From: Lepidonotus clava
Lineage: Eukaryota > Annelida > Polychaeta > Phyllodocida > Polynoidae
DNA length: 64,000 bases
Reading direction: 5' to 3'
NCBI GenBank assembly: GCA_936440205.1
Contig: OW387133.1
Location: 8,832,001 to 8,896,000, forward strand
The first letter of the stretch is position 1; the number at the start of each line of letters is the position of its first letter. Below, one piece after another: positions 1 through 10,920 of this stretch. The position numbers were made by a program, and so were the translations under genes. The notes under the pieces are model-generated. The model was not told the origin of the DNA. It ran no database searches and saw only the letters and a program-made list of their open reading frames with translations.

Positions 1-307
1 AGATAGGGTTATGTGACCAGATTCTGGTGGTCACCATGATATCCACAACCACGTGGTCCTTTTGAAACAAAAAATGATAAGAAATGCTCACATCGTGATA
101 TCTTCAACTTTAGAGTTGAAGTAATATGAGGATTAGATGAATATGTATCCTATATTTATTCACCTTGTTACTTGTTATTTCCTATGTTCGCTCTATCTAT
201 CAATCACGTCTAGCAAGCAGTAAATGTATCTTCTCTGCAAAGTGCTACATCCCTGCTCAGGTAGTATTGTGTATTATCACCTGCACGGCCGAGCAGCAGT
301 GCGTACA
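1..307. other. Unassigned AT-rich DNA at the window edge
   Basis: I see no coding exon, RNA gene or repeat structure that I can defend here. The stretch runs up to a tandem duplication that begins near 308. Confidence 0.4.
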
Positions 308-530
308 GAGTAGAGGCCAGTGTGTATAATAAGGCTGTACATACCGCTTCTTGTTTTCAGTATTTTCATGAATTTTGGAATTTTGTTTGGGTGATAAAAT
401 ATAGAAGACCCTTAGGGGGAGTAGAGGCCAGTGTATATATAATTAGGCTGTACATACCGCTTCTTTTTTTCAGTTTTTTCATGAATTTGGAACTTCGTTT
501 AGGTGATAAAATATAGAAAACCCTTAGGGG
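308..530. repeat. Tandem duplication, two copies of ~110 bp
   Basis: Two head-to-tail copies (about 308-418 and 419-530) each begin with gtagaggccagtgt, pass through ggctgtacataccgcttctt and end with gataaaatatagaa followed by acccttagggg. They differ by scattered substitutions and small indels, so the duplication is not brand new. It lies just upstream of the GC-rich patch and the Ngaro-like element. No function is apparent. Confidence 0.8.
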
Positions 531-541
531 CGTCCTCGGGT

Positions 542-571
542 GGCCGTACGATCCATGGGGATCGTACGGCC
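542..571. repeat. Perfect 13-bp inverted repeat with 4-bp loop
   Basis: The arms ggccgtacgatcc and ggatcgtacggcc flank the loop atgg. The hairpin lies in a short GC-rich patch (about 525-618) between the tandem duplication and the first repeat of the Ngaro-like element. It could be the end of another element or an insertion-site feature. Nothing in the sequence decides this. Confidence 0.6.
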
Positions 572-619
572 CGCGGGCTTTGCCCTTGGGCCGTGACGAA
601 CCCCTCTGGGTTCTTCTTA

Positions 620-747
620 AATTGCGAGCTAATTGTTCAATTGGCATTAATTACGGGGCGAGGTGACGTCACCAAACCTATATATAGGACATGGCCTGCC
701 CCCGGTCACGACCGGGCCCGCAACTGGACTGATCGGACCTACCTTAC
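620..747 (+). repeat. A1 split direct repeat (promoter-like)
   Basis: This 128-bp repeat matches A2 at 5173-5300 almost base for base. It contains the palindrome ggtgacgtcacc (661-672), which includes a CRE-type TGACGTCA site. A TATA-like tatatata follows at about 680-688. The Gag-like frame starts about 65 bp beyond its end, so this repeat probably holds the element's promoter. Confidence 0.75.
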
Positions 748-812
748 GTTCCTCTGTACTCTCTGCACCTCTGAACCCTCTGAATTACTCCATCTCGGAG
801 AAGGCTGTAACA

Positions 813-2072
813 ATGCCGCCTAAAGGATCCAGACGCACTACCAGGGCACGACCGCTCGTCTCTCTAACGACTTCACTGCCGCAGAATATGGCTGACAAAG
901 ACGTGGAGCCGGAGCTGGACACCACGATCCAACATGGCGCCAGCCTTCCCGCCAAAAAGCGACACACCGTCGCGGACAACGCCAAGGATATCCAGACGAT
1001 GAAGTCTGAGCTAAGTACAATGTCCAGTTTGCTTGTTAATCTCACTAATAAACTGTGCCCCGATGAACCAGCCCAGGCCGAGGCGGACCCCAGGAACTAC
1101 GCACCGAGGGGAAGGTCCGCCACCCGCCAGACCGACGCACACCGGTACTACTCGGCGCCCAGCCCGGCCCGTAGCCCCCCACGCTACCGACATCAATCAG
1201 CTGCGGCCCCGAATCACCCCTCCCCACCCGCGTGGGGTAGATCAGCTAGCCAGTCGGCGGCGTATCCCCCACGCGATCATTTTCTCCAGCCAACCCGCCA
1301 GGCACATATTAGCGATGTGGATCCCCTCGTTGCTCGGCCTGGATTTCGCCCTCACCGCGATTTCCAGGCGACCCTTCAAGGCTTGGACGAGGATGAGGAT
1401 CTGCAAACCCGAGTGGCTCACCTCCTCTCCGCAAGCCTAGTGCCGATGGCGAGAGGATCCGGTAAGAAAACAGCTGCACACTCTTTTATATCCAGGGGGG
1501 CAAAGCGCTCAAAGACCTCCCTCGGTGAGCTTACCCTACCGGAATATAACACAGGTTTTATACGCTTGATGAATCATACCGATACTCTCTCGGCAAACCG
1601 CCCTTATATGTTTAAGCATCTCGAGTTCTTGAATGAAGATGCCATGGTGTACGAGTGGCCTGATGTCAGGGCATGGTCGGAGGAGGTGTGCACGTTGGTG
1701 GCTGAGGGTAGGATTGCCTGGACCGACGAATACCGCTTGGATCTCCTCAGAATCAAGATCTCCCAGGCACGCAGGAAGACACAAAACGCGACCGCTCCCC
1801 CCACCAACCCGAAGGAGGGAACAACCCCTGCCGAATACCAGATGACACCAGAGGTGAGGGCCGCGAAACCAGGCCCACCATGCCGTCACTTCACGGCGGG
1901 AAACTGTTCACACACGGAGGATCACGTTACTAACGGGTACAGGCAGCTGCACATTTGCTCTCATTGTGTTGCGGCCAAATGCCTGTTCTCACCTCACTCG
2001 CTGAAAAACTGTAAGTCCAAGGACTTCGCGCCGAAGAAACGTAACAACGACTACTCGGGGTTTGGAAAGTAG
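813..2072 (+). mobile_element. Gag-like part of the Ngaro-like element
   Basis: The likely start is the ATG at 813 (MPPKGSRRTTRARPL); the frame is open further upstream. The protein of about 420 residues has a basic N terminus, a Pro/Arg-rich region, then a conserved-looking middle. Near the C terminus is a Cys/His cluster (CRHFTAGNC, then HICSHC, then KNC) that resembles the cluster at the same place in the - strand Ngaro-like element of this window. Such clusters are usual in nucleic-acid-binding Gag proteins. It precedes the RT frame by about 40 bp. Confidence 0.75.
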
Positions 2073-2113
2073 ACCAAGCTACCGAACAACGAGGAGACGG
2101 ATGCGCCTCACCC

Positions 2114-4090
2114 GTGCTCCATCCCACACTCAGTACCACTGCACACTCTGTACACACCGCGCCAGCGGTGAGCTACCCTGCCTCCTCTGAACCCTCTGTA
2201 CCCTCTGAACCCTCTGAACCCACTGAAAATGCTAGTACTACCCAACCCGGACCATCCAGGACGTCCGCCCCCACTGCCCCTACCATCCCCGCCCACTTAG
2301 ACACCATGGAAGAAGCTAACTCCGACGCTAACCAAGCCCATACCCCAGCTCTCAAGCTTCATCCAGCCCAGTATGCTTGTTACGTCCAAAAGTTATGGCC
2401 CCACCCTATCCTTGGCGCCCATCCCATTGCCCCACACCATATGTATATATACTCTGCAGTCAGAAAGACAGGCCTCCCCAACTACCTCCAGGCACGCATC
2501 CCCATCCCCTCAGACCTAAACTGCAAGGCCTGGAAAGTCACACTTGAAAATTATGACGATAGTGAAATCATCCAATTCTTAGAATACGGATGGCCGTCAT
2601 CCTACACAGCCCCGACCCCTCCCACCCCAACGATCAAAAATCACCCCAGCGCCCAAGCCCACCTTGTAGCGATAGATGGCTTCCTTGAAACCGAGACTCA
2701 AAAGGCAGCCATGCTTGGCCCGTTTCCTGACCCCCCTTTTCATCCCTGGACCCACACTAGCCCTCTTATGACAATTCCAAAAAAGGACTCAGTAAAACGC
2801 CGAGTGATAATAGATCTCTCCCATCCTGAAGGTGCCAGCGTGAACGCTGGTATTGCAAAAAATTTCTTTCAAGGCCGCGAAATCACATACACTCTTCCCT
2901 CAGTCCATGATCTAATGGAACACGTTAAGGCCCTCGGCCCCAACTGCTATGTCTGGAAGGCCGACTTAGAGCGCGCGTATCGCCAGCTGCGCTCTGACCC
3001 TCTGGATTATCCACTAATGGGGGTCATCCATCGCGGCCAGACATATATAGACATCTGTCCGTCGTTCGGATGTCGAGGGTCCGGAGCGGCCCAACAGCGC
3101 GTCTCAAGGGCAATCTCCTACCTCCTTGGGACAGCCGGATACCATTCCCTTGCTTACGTCGATGATTTCTGCGGTGCGGAACTCGACTTTCCCGCAGCGC
3201 TCGCGGCTTTCACTACACTGGAAAGGCTCTGCAGTCATCTCGGCCTTAAACTCGCCCCGGATAAATGTGCGTTTCCCTCCCATAAAGTGGAATGGCTGGG
3301 TTTCGACCTCGACGCGGCCGAGATGACTGTGACGATACCCCCCGCCAAACTTCAGGAAGTGGTCGCCTTGTCCCGGACCTGGTTATTCAAAAAGACTACG
3401 ACCAAAAAAGAGCTACAGTCCCTGGTGGGCAAGCTGATGCATATTAGTCAATGCATCCTCCCAGCCCGGAAATTCACATCCCGCATCCTGGCCGCGCTAC
3501 GCGCCGCACCGGATGCTGGTTCGACGCGCGTCGACTGTGAGCTCCGCCGCGACGTGAAGTGGTTCGTGGATTACGCTACACTCTCCAATGGGATACTGCT
3601 GATGATCCCCGAACGCCCTCAGCTCTTCGTAGAGTGCGACGCCTGTCCTGATGGCGCAGGCGGGTTTTCGGACACTCTCTACTACAGCCTTGCTTTCTCC
3701 CCTAAGGATAGAGAGGCGAGGCACATCTCCCAGCTCGAAGCCATAAACATTGTGGTAGCCGTCAAGACACTTGTCCCGGACGGTGCCCGACATCATGAGG
3801 TCGTTGTAACAACAGAAAATATGGCAGCGGCGCAGGTCCTCATGTCCGGTAGGACCCGCGATTATGTGCTAGCCGCGTGCTCACGCGAGTTGTGGCTGTA
3901 CGCTGCCATTAACGACCTCGTCATCACCGTGCGACATGCCCCGGGGGATACCCTCATACTGGCCGATGCCCTCAGCCGCCGGCGGAACACCACAGCCTTC
4001 AACGACCTGGCCATGAAATTGGTCCACGAAAAAGGCCTCGCGCAAACCTCCCCACTTCCTCTAAAAAATGTGTTCACTCAATTTCTCTAA
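2114..4090 (+). mobile_element. Reverse transcriptase-RNase H part of the Ngaro-like element
   Basis: This open frame of about 658 codons shows RT landmarks in order: KRRVIIDLSHP, KADLERAYRQL (motif A), SFGCRGSGAAQQR (motif B region), AYVDDF (the YxDD box, about residue 345) and EWLGFDLD. An RNase H-like domain follows, with FVECDACPDGAGG, QLEAINIVVAV and LADALSRR. The N-terminal stretch VRKTGLPNYLQARIPIP has a close counterpart in the second element of the window, which supports common ancestry. Confidence 0.85.
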
Positions 4091-4098
4091 TTACCTAA

Positions 4099-5079
4099 TT
4101 GCGTTTATCTTCCTCAGGCTCCACACATGCAAAACTCACCACTCAGATGGCCCACACTCTCCAGGCCGCGTTCACACCAGGAACGGCCAGGAATCATTAC
4201 GTCCAGGCAAAAGCCTATGTAGGTTTTATGCTAAAATCGAACTGTGAACCACTGTTTCCACAAGTCCCGTTCTTACTCCTATACACACAACTCTTGGCAA
4301 ATTCCCATAAGAACACGACTTCGGTTAAAAACTACCTCTCCGGGGCAAAAACCTTTGTCCTCTCTCAAGGAGGCGACCCCTCCGCCTTCTCCTCGCCCCT
4401 TATAACCAATCTACTGCGGGGGGTGGCTCGCCTCTCAACACATATCCCTCGCCCTGCTCCTGGGCTTGGAGTGGCGGATATTAAGGGGTTGTGTGACTAC
4501 CTATGGACCCTAGGCCCGGACGGCCGCGTCGTAAGGGCGGCCCTCCTGTTTGGCCTGGCTACGTTTCTACGACAATCTAATTTTCTATACACACCGCTCG
4601 GGGCCCCGCACCTACTGACTCGGGGTCAAGTGGCAGTTGTCCAGGAGGGCCTGTTAGTGACGGTCCACTCAACCAAGACACTCGGCCCGGCGGCACGCAA
4701 TACACTCCCGGTGGCCCGCCTGCCTACCTCCCGCTATTGCCCCGTGGCGGCCTACTCGGGCGCGACCGGGGCCATTCCGGCCGGCCCCGACGCCCCGCTA
4801 TTTCTCACAACAGCCGGTACCCCCCTTTCGGCCACGGGACTTACGGCCCTTATTAGACATGGGCTATTGGTCGCCGGCCATCCGGAGGCGGCTCTGGCCA
4901 CTGTCCACTCCCTCCGCCGCACGGGGGCGAGGTGGGCGGCTCTGGGGGGGGCCACCTCTGATGAGGTCCGAGACCACGGCCTCTGGGCGGGCTCGTCGGT
5001 CTACACCTACGCCCCACGGGACTTATTCACTCCAGTCACTGGCGCGATAAATGCAGCCTTGGACTCTGACACGCCGTAA
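4099..5079 (+). mobile_element. Tyrosine recombinase part of the Ngaro-like element
   Basis: This frame of about 326 codons ends in a tyrosine-recombinase catalytic domain: FLRQSN (first Arg), HSLRRTGARWA (His-x-x-Arg) and HGLWAGSSVYTY (His/Trp then nucleophilic Tyr). The N-terminal half is a helical, SAM-like DNA-binding region. A pyrimidine-rich tract with an AG lies just before the conserved part, and splicing to express the recombinase is known in this order. The protein would integrate the circular cDNA. Confidence 0.85.
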
Positions 5080-5475
5080 CTGTTTGTTTGTCTGCTCTGC
5101 TTCCTGTTTGATATTGTGTTTTATTGATATAAACGTTTCCTTTTTAAATGCCTACAGTTGTTCGCCTTTCGTAATTGCGAGCTAATTGTTCAATTGGCAT
5201 TAATTACGGGGCGAGGTGACGTCACCAAACCTATATATAGGACATGGCCTGCCCCCGGTCACTACCGGGCCCGCAACTGGACTGATCGGACCTACCTTAC
5301 CACACCCACCCGCCCCTTTTTTCTTAAAACTTTGTTATCAAACTATTCTCCCACTAAAGGGACTCTGACACGCCGTAACTGTTTGTTTGTCTGCTCTGCT
5401 TCCTGTTTGATATTGTGTTTTATTGATATAAACGTTTCCTTTTTAAATGCCTACAGTTGTTCGCCTTTCGTAATT
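5061..5475 (+). repeat. B1-A2-B2 split direct repeats of the Ngaro-like element
   Basis: B1 (5061-5176) and B2 (5360-5475) are 116-bp copies starting ggactctgacacgccgtaac and ending cctttcgtaatt. A2 (5173-5300) overlaps the B1 end by a few bases and repeats A1. A short unique spacer of about 59 bp separates A2 from B2. This is the diagnostic right end of a Ngaro-type element. Confidence 0.85.
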
Positions 5476-6353
5476 AATACCGCCTTAAGACACATTGAAT
5501 GCATGACCCATATCAGCCTCCGTTCCCAGCTGGTAACATATACATATATGTCTCAATCACCATACACCGGGATATACTTCTAAGGGCCCCCTATAGTCGT
5601 CTAGCCGGCAAAGTGTTCCCGGCCCGCTATTGCCCCATTACCTTCCCGTTGTTTATGCCTAGGTCCCTGTTCTTATGGCTTCGAGGACCTATATGTACCC
5701 AGGCTAGATGGCACTACTCTTGGCTGATGGTATAGTTGAAGGTTGTATTACTGTCTTAGAAACTATAAATCTAGGCAGCACGACGCAACATTGGGAAATT
5801 TGATCCTACTATGTTCCTACAATGCTATTTTAGTTTCTTGCATCCATATAGATATCAAAATATACACATCTTGAAATCTTTTAGCAGTTGTATGTGCCAA
5901 TTATTATGTTCAACTATAATTTTGCCGAAAACCCATAGGTCTTTCTTCTTTTGGACTGATATCCCTAATTTAATCATGGTTGCTCCCCAAATTTCTTGAA
6001 TAACATGTCATGTCTGGTTGAAAATCTTTTGCCATTTATTTTCATATGCTAGGAGCGTCTATCTAATACACATCTTTTTCTGATAAAATTATAGGTTCTA
6101 ATGCTGTTTTGGAAAGTTTTGCATAGTTTTGGTCTAGTTAAATTTTGATGGAAATACATTTAAAGATATCCATTCCAAATCCTTAGAACAGCAATATAAG
6201 TAAGGCCCAAAGTCTCCTCATCCTCAGCTTTCTATTAGTGGATCAATAATCCAAAGATCACAACCAGTTAGGAAAAGAAGCTTAAGGCATGTCTCAGATA
6301 TGTTAATCAACTGGTGCCCCCATATATATCGGTCCCTGCTCATACTTCTGCCC
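5476..6353. other. Intergenic DNA, nothing recognised
   Basis: The only frames here are short and lack recognisable motifs. The first 250 bp are somewhat GC-richer than the rest and may be old repeat sequence. Confidence 0.4.
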
Positions 6354-6637
6354 AAAGGCTATATTCCACTTTGCGGTATAGGTTGCATTTGCTGTGGTTA
6401 TTTGTAGGTACCACAAGCAATTTGTGGTTTTTATACCAACATGTTGGTATCCCGACCACAAGCAATCTAGGGAAAACCAATATAAAATAGCAAATACTGC
6501 AAGCAAGTGCAACAAGCAAGTGCAGCAAGTACCTACATTGCACCTTGCGGCACCCTACCACTAGCAAGCTTGTTGCAGTTTGCTTGCGTCTTTTCATGGT
6601 ACCACAATCAAATACGGTATAGTGGAATATAGCCTTT
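6354..6637. mobile_element. MITE-like element, ~284 bp
   Basis: The left end aaaggctatattccac is the exact inverse of the right end gtggaatatagccttt. The inverted match extends loosely to about 26 bp (tgcggtat against atacggta). The inside holds short repeats of caagcaagtgca and accacaagcaat. It has no coding capacity. The superfamily is unclear because I could not identify a clean target duplication. Confidence 0.7.
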
Positions 6638-9209
6638 AGTCCTTTATATGAATCATTTTGTCTCCCAATGATGTCCTATCATAGACTTTACTCTATACCA
6701 CATACAGGGTATTAACAGTAGTTTCCCCGTGCAGCAGGGTGTCTGGGAGGGCCGGGTTTTCAGGGCCATTAAAACCGCTCTGCCCGGCCTGCCATGAATA
6801 TTTGATGCTGAGTCGATGTGCTCTTATATAACTATGCGCCGAACGGGTACTTTTGTATGGAGCACCGCGGCTGCTATAGGAATAACCACATTAAGGGGTG
6901 GAGTGAAAGCACATTGTTGACGCTCCAAGCTGGCATATTACCCCTCAAAAAAACACAAAGAAATACCGAAAATAGAAGAGTTGATGCAAAGGGAAGGACA
7001 AAGAGTTACATACGCCACCAGGGAGGACGTAAAGGGGCACATAAGGCCTGCCTTTTTTGGACCAAAATTAATGTTCTTTTATTGAATAAACAAGAAACCC
7101 AGAGGGTGCCGAAAAATGATGCATATCAGATCCCCAACCCCCTTTTGAAAACATCTGGATCCACCCCTACAGCTATTTTTAAAGTAACGGAGACTTTGAT
7201 TAACAAGATTTTGAGTAGCGGTAATTTCATTTTTATAATTTCGTACTTTTAAATAAATTTACATGTCAATTACAGCAGTATTTCCTGTGATATTGAAATG
7301 CTAAGTCGGTTGGGGGTCATGAAACATGTTTGATTACGGAAATATTCTATTGTTCTTCACATAAAATCGGGTGGGAGGAGGTAAAGTATTTGAGTGTTTT
7401 CAGAATCATTGTAGGGGTCACATGAAATGCCCACAGAATAATACTATGCGAATCTTCAGAATGAATGCATGAATTGGATATACATGGAGAAATTGTTCAC
7501 GTTATGAACGATCTAATAAATGCTGGAAATTTGAATGAGCCAAGCTTTCCCCCACATACCAATAACTCTGGTTGTAGCACTATGATATTGAGATATATCC
7601 AAATGTTGTACACCAAACCTTTCCCCACAAACTACCGGAGCAATATAGTATTGAGATATATCTTTTTGGTGGGTTGCCAGGTCTCTTTTCACATGGCTGG
7701 TTTATCGGTAGCAACAACCTTCTAGGAACGGCTGGTCGGCACGCAAACATTGTTGGGGAAGAGCTGACCTCGCGAACCTTTTTCACTATTTGGGACATTT
7801 AGTAATGAGGGCCGCAACAATAGACCGCCTTCCACAACATGCCATCTGGTGGAAATATGCAGCACTAAGAGGTAACTCAATTGTATCTGAAAACTGATAA
7901 TTCACTGTGGATGTCAGGTTATCCTAACGATGAGCTCCTGCGTTCTAAGTTATCAAACTCTCTGTTGAAGTATATCACACGAATATGACTGAGTTACTTT
8001 TATCATTCTGCAAATTATCTGTGAATTATCTGAGCAACAAGACAAAATTTCGGAATTCTAATATCTTCATTTTGTTTTTATCTGGATCCCATTTAACAAC
8101 TTTATTGGTCGTTCATTGGAATGTCAATTGTTTTATCTGATTTCAAGTACATTGACTCAACTGGAGGAAATAGATTGCGTTTTCTACGTTTACCCCTTGG
8201 ACCTCTCACCAGGGAACTAGACAATTAGAAATTATGAAAATAAAGAGAACAAATAAGCAATGTAAATACCTTTATGTGCACATGGATTCTGAATAAGTTG
8301 CTTTCTCATAGATCCAAAAGTTGTATAGCCTATGGACTGCAAAGGACAAGTTGCAAAATTCCCAGTTACTGCTGTTTAGATATAAAACTTTACAATACTA
8401 TATCATGGATTAAGCACTGAGCACTTAACCACCCCCAGTTGCGTGTGGTAGCAGTTGGCCACATCTTCTTTACCCGCACTGTTGTACCTCCACTCCTGCA
8501 TTAGCAGATTAGCCAGATTGATCGTTGACGAATCACTGAAAAGGAAGTGATTCAAAATCCATGGCAGACACCATAATGAGGAAAGAAAAGCGATAACATT
8601 GATTAGGAATTGGGAATACACAGGGTACTGAGTGGCCATGCGAGTACTGTGTACTTGGATTATTGATAACGTAAGGAAAGCTATTAACCTTTTTTTTAAT
8701 TCGTTTATTTATCCTGAATATTTGATTTAGCAACTGAATGCTAGTTTACATCAAATACCAGCAGCCTTTAGGTTTATATGCATAAATTTGATTTATTTTT
8801 GGTAACAACAAGTCAACACAATAAAGAAAGCAAAATCATCATATACTATCTACAAGAAAATACAATTGAGAATTAATACTGAGCAGGAGTGTACCTTGCT
8901 TTTAGTCGCAGTCATTTAACAAACAATCTCGTCCAGAATTACACAAGGGGGCTGAGAACATATTGTAATGTTAAATACATTTGCTAGGTGCCTTATATGA
9001 TGAGGGTATGTGATAGTCAAATGCCACCAACCTTCACAGATCGCAGGGAACCTCATGGGTCAGGGCAAATAATGTGTTATATCCAGCAAATCATAGAGGA
9101 TATTTTCCTCACATTATGGCGCTTGTACTTGAATTCTGATGCCACATTTCTGTCTTTTAATCAAAGTTTCACCTGGCAAATGTCAAGACGTTCGTAGTCA
9201 AAGGACATT
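6638..9209. other. Intergenic DNA without a recognised gene
   Basis: A 144-codon frame at 6818-7252 is open but has no motif, is Lys/Asn-rich and sits in AT-rich DNA, so I do not call it a gene. The stretch 8440-8640 is one copy of a dispersed repeat listed separately. The rest shows no exon-like pattern. Confidence 0.4.
8440..8640. repeat. Dispersed repeat, copy 1 (other copy near 16500-16705)
   Basis: The segment with gaatcactgaaaaggaa, attcaaaatccatggcagac and gcgataacattga is matched in the same orientation near 16580-16700 by gaatcactgacaagaa, attcaaaatccatgacagac and gcaataacattga. Similarity weakens towards 8440. The family is unknown. Confidence 0.6.
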
Positions 9210-9374
9210 CAGTGGCGGATCCAGGGGGTGGGGGTGGAGCTCAGCAGGCGCGCAGCCCCCTTAGGCCTCCAATTTTTGCCTGTTTAAAAAATGTAAAACT
9301 AGTGTCCCCAGAGGGGGCGCCGGGACCCCTTTGATACAGGCGCCCCCCTTACAAAGTTTCTGCATCCGCCGCTC
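9210..9374. mobile_element. MITE with cagtggcggatcc ends
   Basis: The left end cagtggcggatccagg and right end ctgcatccgccgctc are imperfect inverted copies, and the interior has G-runs and C-runs typical of this short repeat type. Ends beginning CAGTGGCGG recall hAT-type MITEs, but I could not confirm an 8-bp target duplication. A related copy lies at 48650-48825. Confidence 0.6.
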
Positions 9375-9689
9375 ACATTTTAGGTTTGTTTCATGAGAAA
9401 CCCAAAGCATGTTGCAAATTAATGTACATTAGTAGCTTTCAGTTTTGCTGGTATATAACTGTAGGTACAATTACTTCTGTATCTAGCAACCAGCTAAGTA
9501 TGTTAAGCTGAACCCAGTATTTTACAACACTCCACCCCTTTGTCTTGCTGTATGTCAGCCTTATCGAGTTAGATAAACAACTGCCAGGATTGCAGTGTAC
9601 ATACATCTCCGTGCATGCTGCCTCAGGCTGAAGGCCCTATAACATTATGACATGAAGGGAAGCAGACATGAGTGATCCAACTGTAATTC

Positions 9690-10034
9690 AGGGGGCCATT
9701 CCACAAAAAGTTGGGAACATTTGATATTTTGTATTTTGTTGCTCAAACAAAATACGCACAGAAAATCCTTTTCTATGCACTGCTCAAAGACATGCTAATA
9801 TGTGCGTACCTCCATATTAGCTTTAACAAGTAATACAATGTTCATAACTCATTTTAACTCATTTTTGATATTCATCTCTTTTTTTTTATTTTGAAGTTAT
9901 TAAGCAGCAAAAACATATGAAGGGTCATTGATCATGAAAACCCCAGTTTCAAAGGAATCCAATGGTAAAAACCGCACAAATTCGGAGTTAATCCTCAGAC
10001 TTAAGAACAGTTTTTTCTGGAACAGCGCCCTGCT
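9690..10034. mobile_element. MITE-like element with ggccattcca ends
   Basis: The left end gggggccattccacaaaaag and right end ctttttt-type sequence followed by ctggaacagcgccct form an imperfect inverted repeat (CCATTCCA against tggaacag). The same end motif opens the element at 25231-25563. No coding frame is present. Confidence 0.5.
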
Positions 10035-10084
10035 CTTTTTAGTGACTACAACTGGTTATGAGTGAACAGTACTGATTGTTCGTG

Positions 10085-10530
10085 ATCAGAAATAGTGTTC
10101 CCATTGAACGATTCAACAAAACAATTGTCTAAAGATGGCTGATCATTTCGGAAACATCTAACATCTAACAAAAGGATTTGGTGTTTCCACTGAACAACAA
10201 CATTTGGACGATTATGGAATGTCAAGGATGATTATTTCCAACAACTAGAGCTACAATACATAGATAGCAATGAATATAATTCTTTTTAATTGCTCTTGGA
10301 AGAAATTGTGAGGTAATGTCGCCCAAAAATATTAAACAGGTTAGATATTTGGTCGTTTGCAAATCTTTTCATTTTTTGTTGTCGTTTGCTGTCTTTGCTG
10401 TCATTTACAAATGTCTTGACCAACGATTTTGCATTTCAACTGAACGATTTTATGAAAGACCATCAACGATTTTCAAATGTTTCCCAGTCTTAGGTTGTCT
10501 TGACGAGAATGTTGTTTGGTGGAAACCCGG
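10085..10530. mobile_element. Possible MITE with inverted gtttccac/gtggaaac ends
   Basis: The segment gtgtttccactgaacaac (10181-10198) is mirrored by gttgtttggtggaaac (10511-10526). In between, and just upstream, the motif aacgatt recurs several times. The borders are uncertain. This could be an old inverted-repeat element or two overlapping ones. Confidence 0.35.
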
Positions 10531-10600
10531 CTTTATATGTACAATTTTCCTGCAACATTTTCCTATCACAGCTCCTGTCATATAGTGTACTACCACCCTG

Positions 10601-10812
10601 AAGCCCCATACCCACTAGGCGATTTTACCAGCGACTGGCGACAGGCAACTGCAGAATCACTGGAAAATCATAACCAAATCAGATCACCTGTTAGATGTAA
10701 TATTAAAATGTTACATGCTAACAGGTGATCTGAATTGGTGATGATTTTACCAGTAATTCTGCTGTTGCCCGTCGCCAGTCGCCGGTAAAATCGCCTAGTG
10801 CGTATGGGGCTT
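10601..10812. mobile_element. Hairpin MITE, ~212 bp, arms ~100 bp
   Basis: Almost the whole element is self-complementary. It starts aagccccatacccactagg and ends cctagtgcgtatggggctt, and even the centre (cagatcacctgttag against ctaacaggtgatctg) pairs. Such a near-perfect hairpin is expected for a foldback-type MITE. Related copies lie at 36919-37125 and 62193-62414. There is no coding frame. Confidence 0.85.
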
Positions 10813-10920
10813 TAGGCACACATATAACACGGGATGATGTATGTGTACCTGACCGCCTTCCTTGTTGAGGGGTAATGATTAATGAGACAGGCAGCAGCCA
10901 TAGGTTTAATAAGCACCGGG

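Larger units (their letters stand above)
620..5475 (+). mobile_element. Ngaro-like tyrosine-recombinase retrotransposon, looks whole
   Basis: This 4.86-kb element carries, in order, a Gag-like frame, a reverse transcriptase-RNase H frame and a tyrosine recombinase frame. Its repeats form the split direct-repeat pattern A1 (620-747), B1 (5061-5176), A2 (5173-5300), B2 (5360-5475). That arrangement is known for Ngaro/PAT-type members of the DIRS order and differs from the inverted termini of DIRS1 itself. A1 and A2 are nearly identical, and B1 and B2 read as identical, so the insertion looks young. The three main frames are open. Elements of this order integrate as circles through the recombinase and leave no target duplication, and I see none. 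Confidence 0.85.

Noticed and set aside
6818-7252. 144-codon open frame as a gene
   Set aside because: It has no recognisable domain, a Lys/Asn-rich random-looking composition and no splice or neighbour context. A frame this long can occur by chance over this much sequence.
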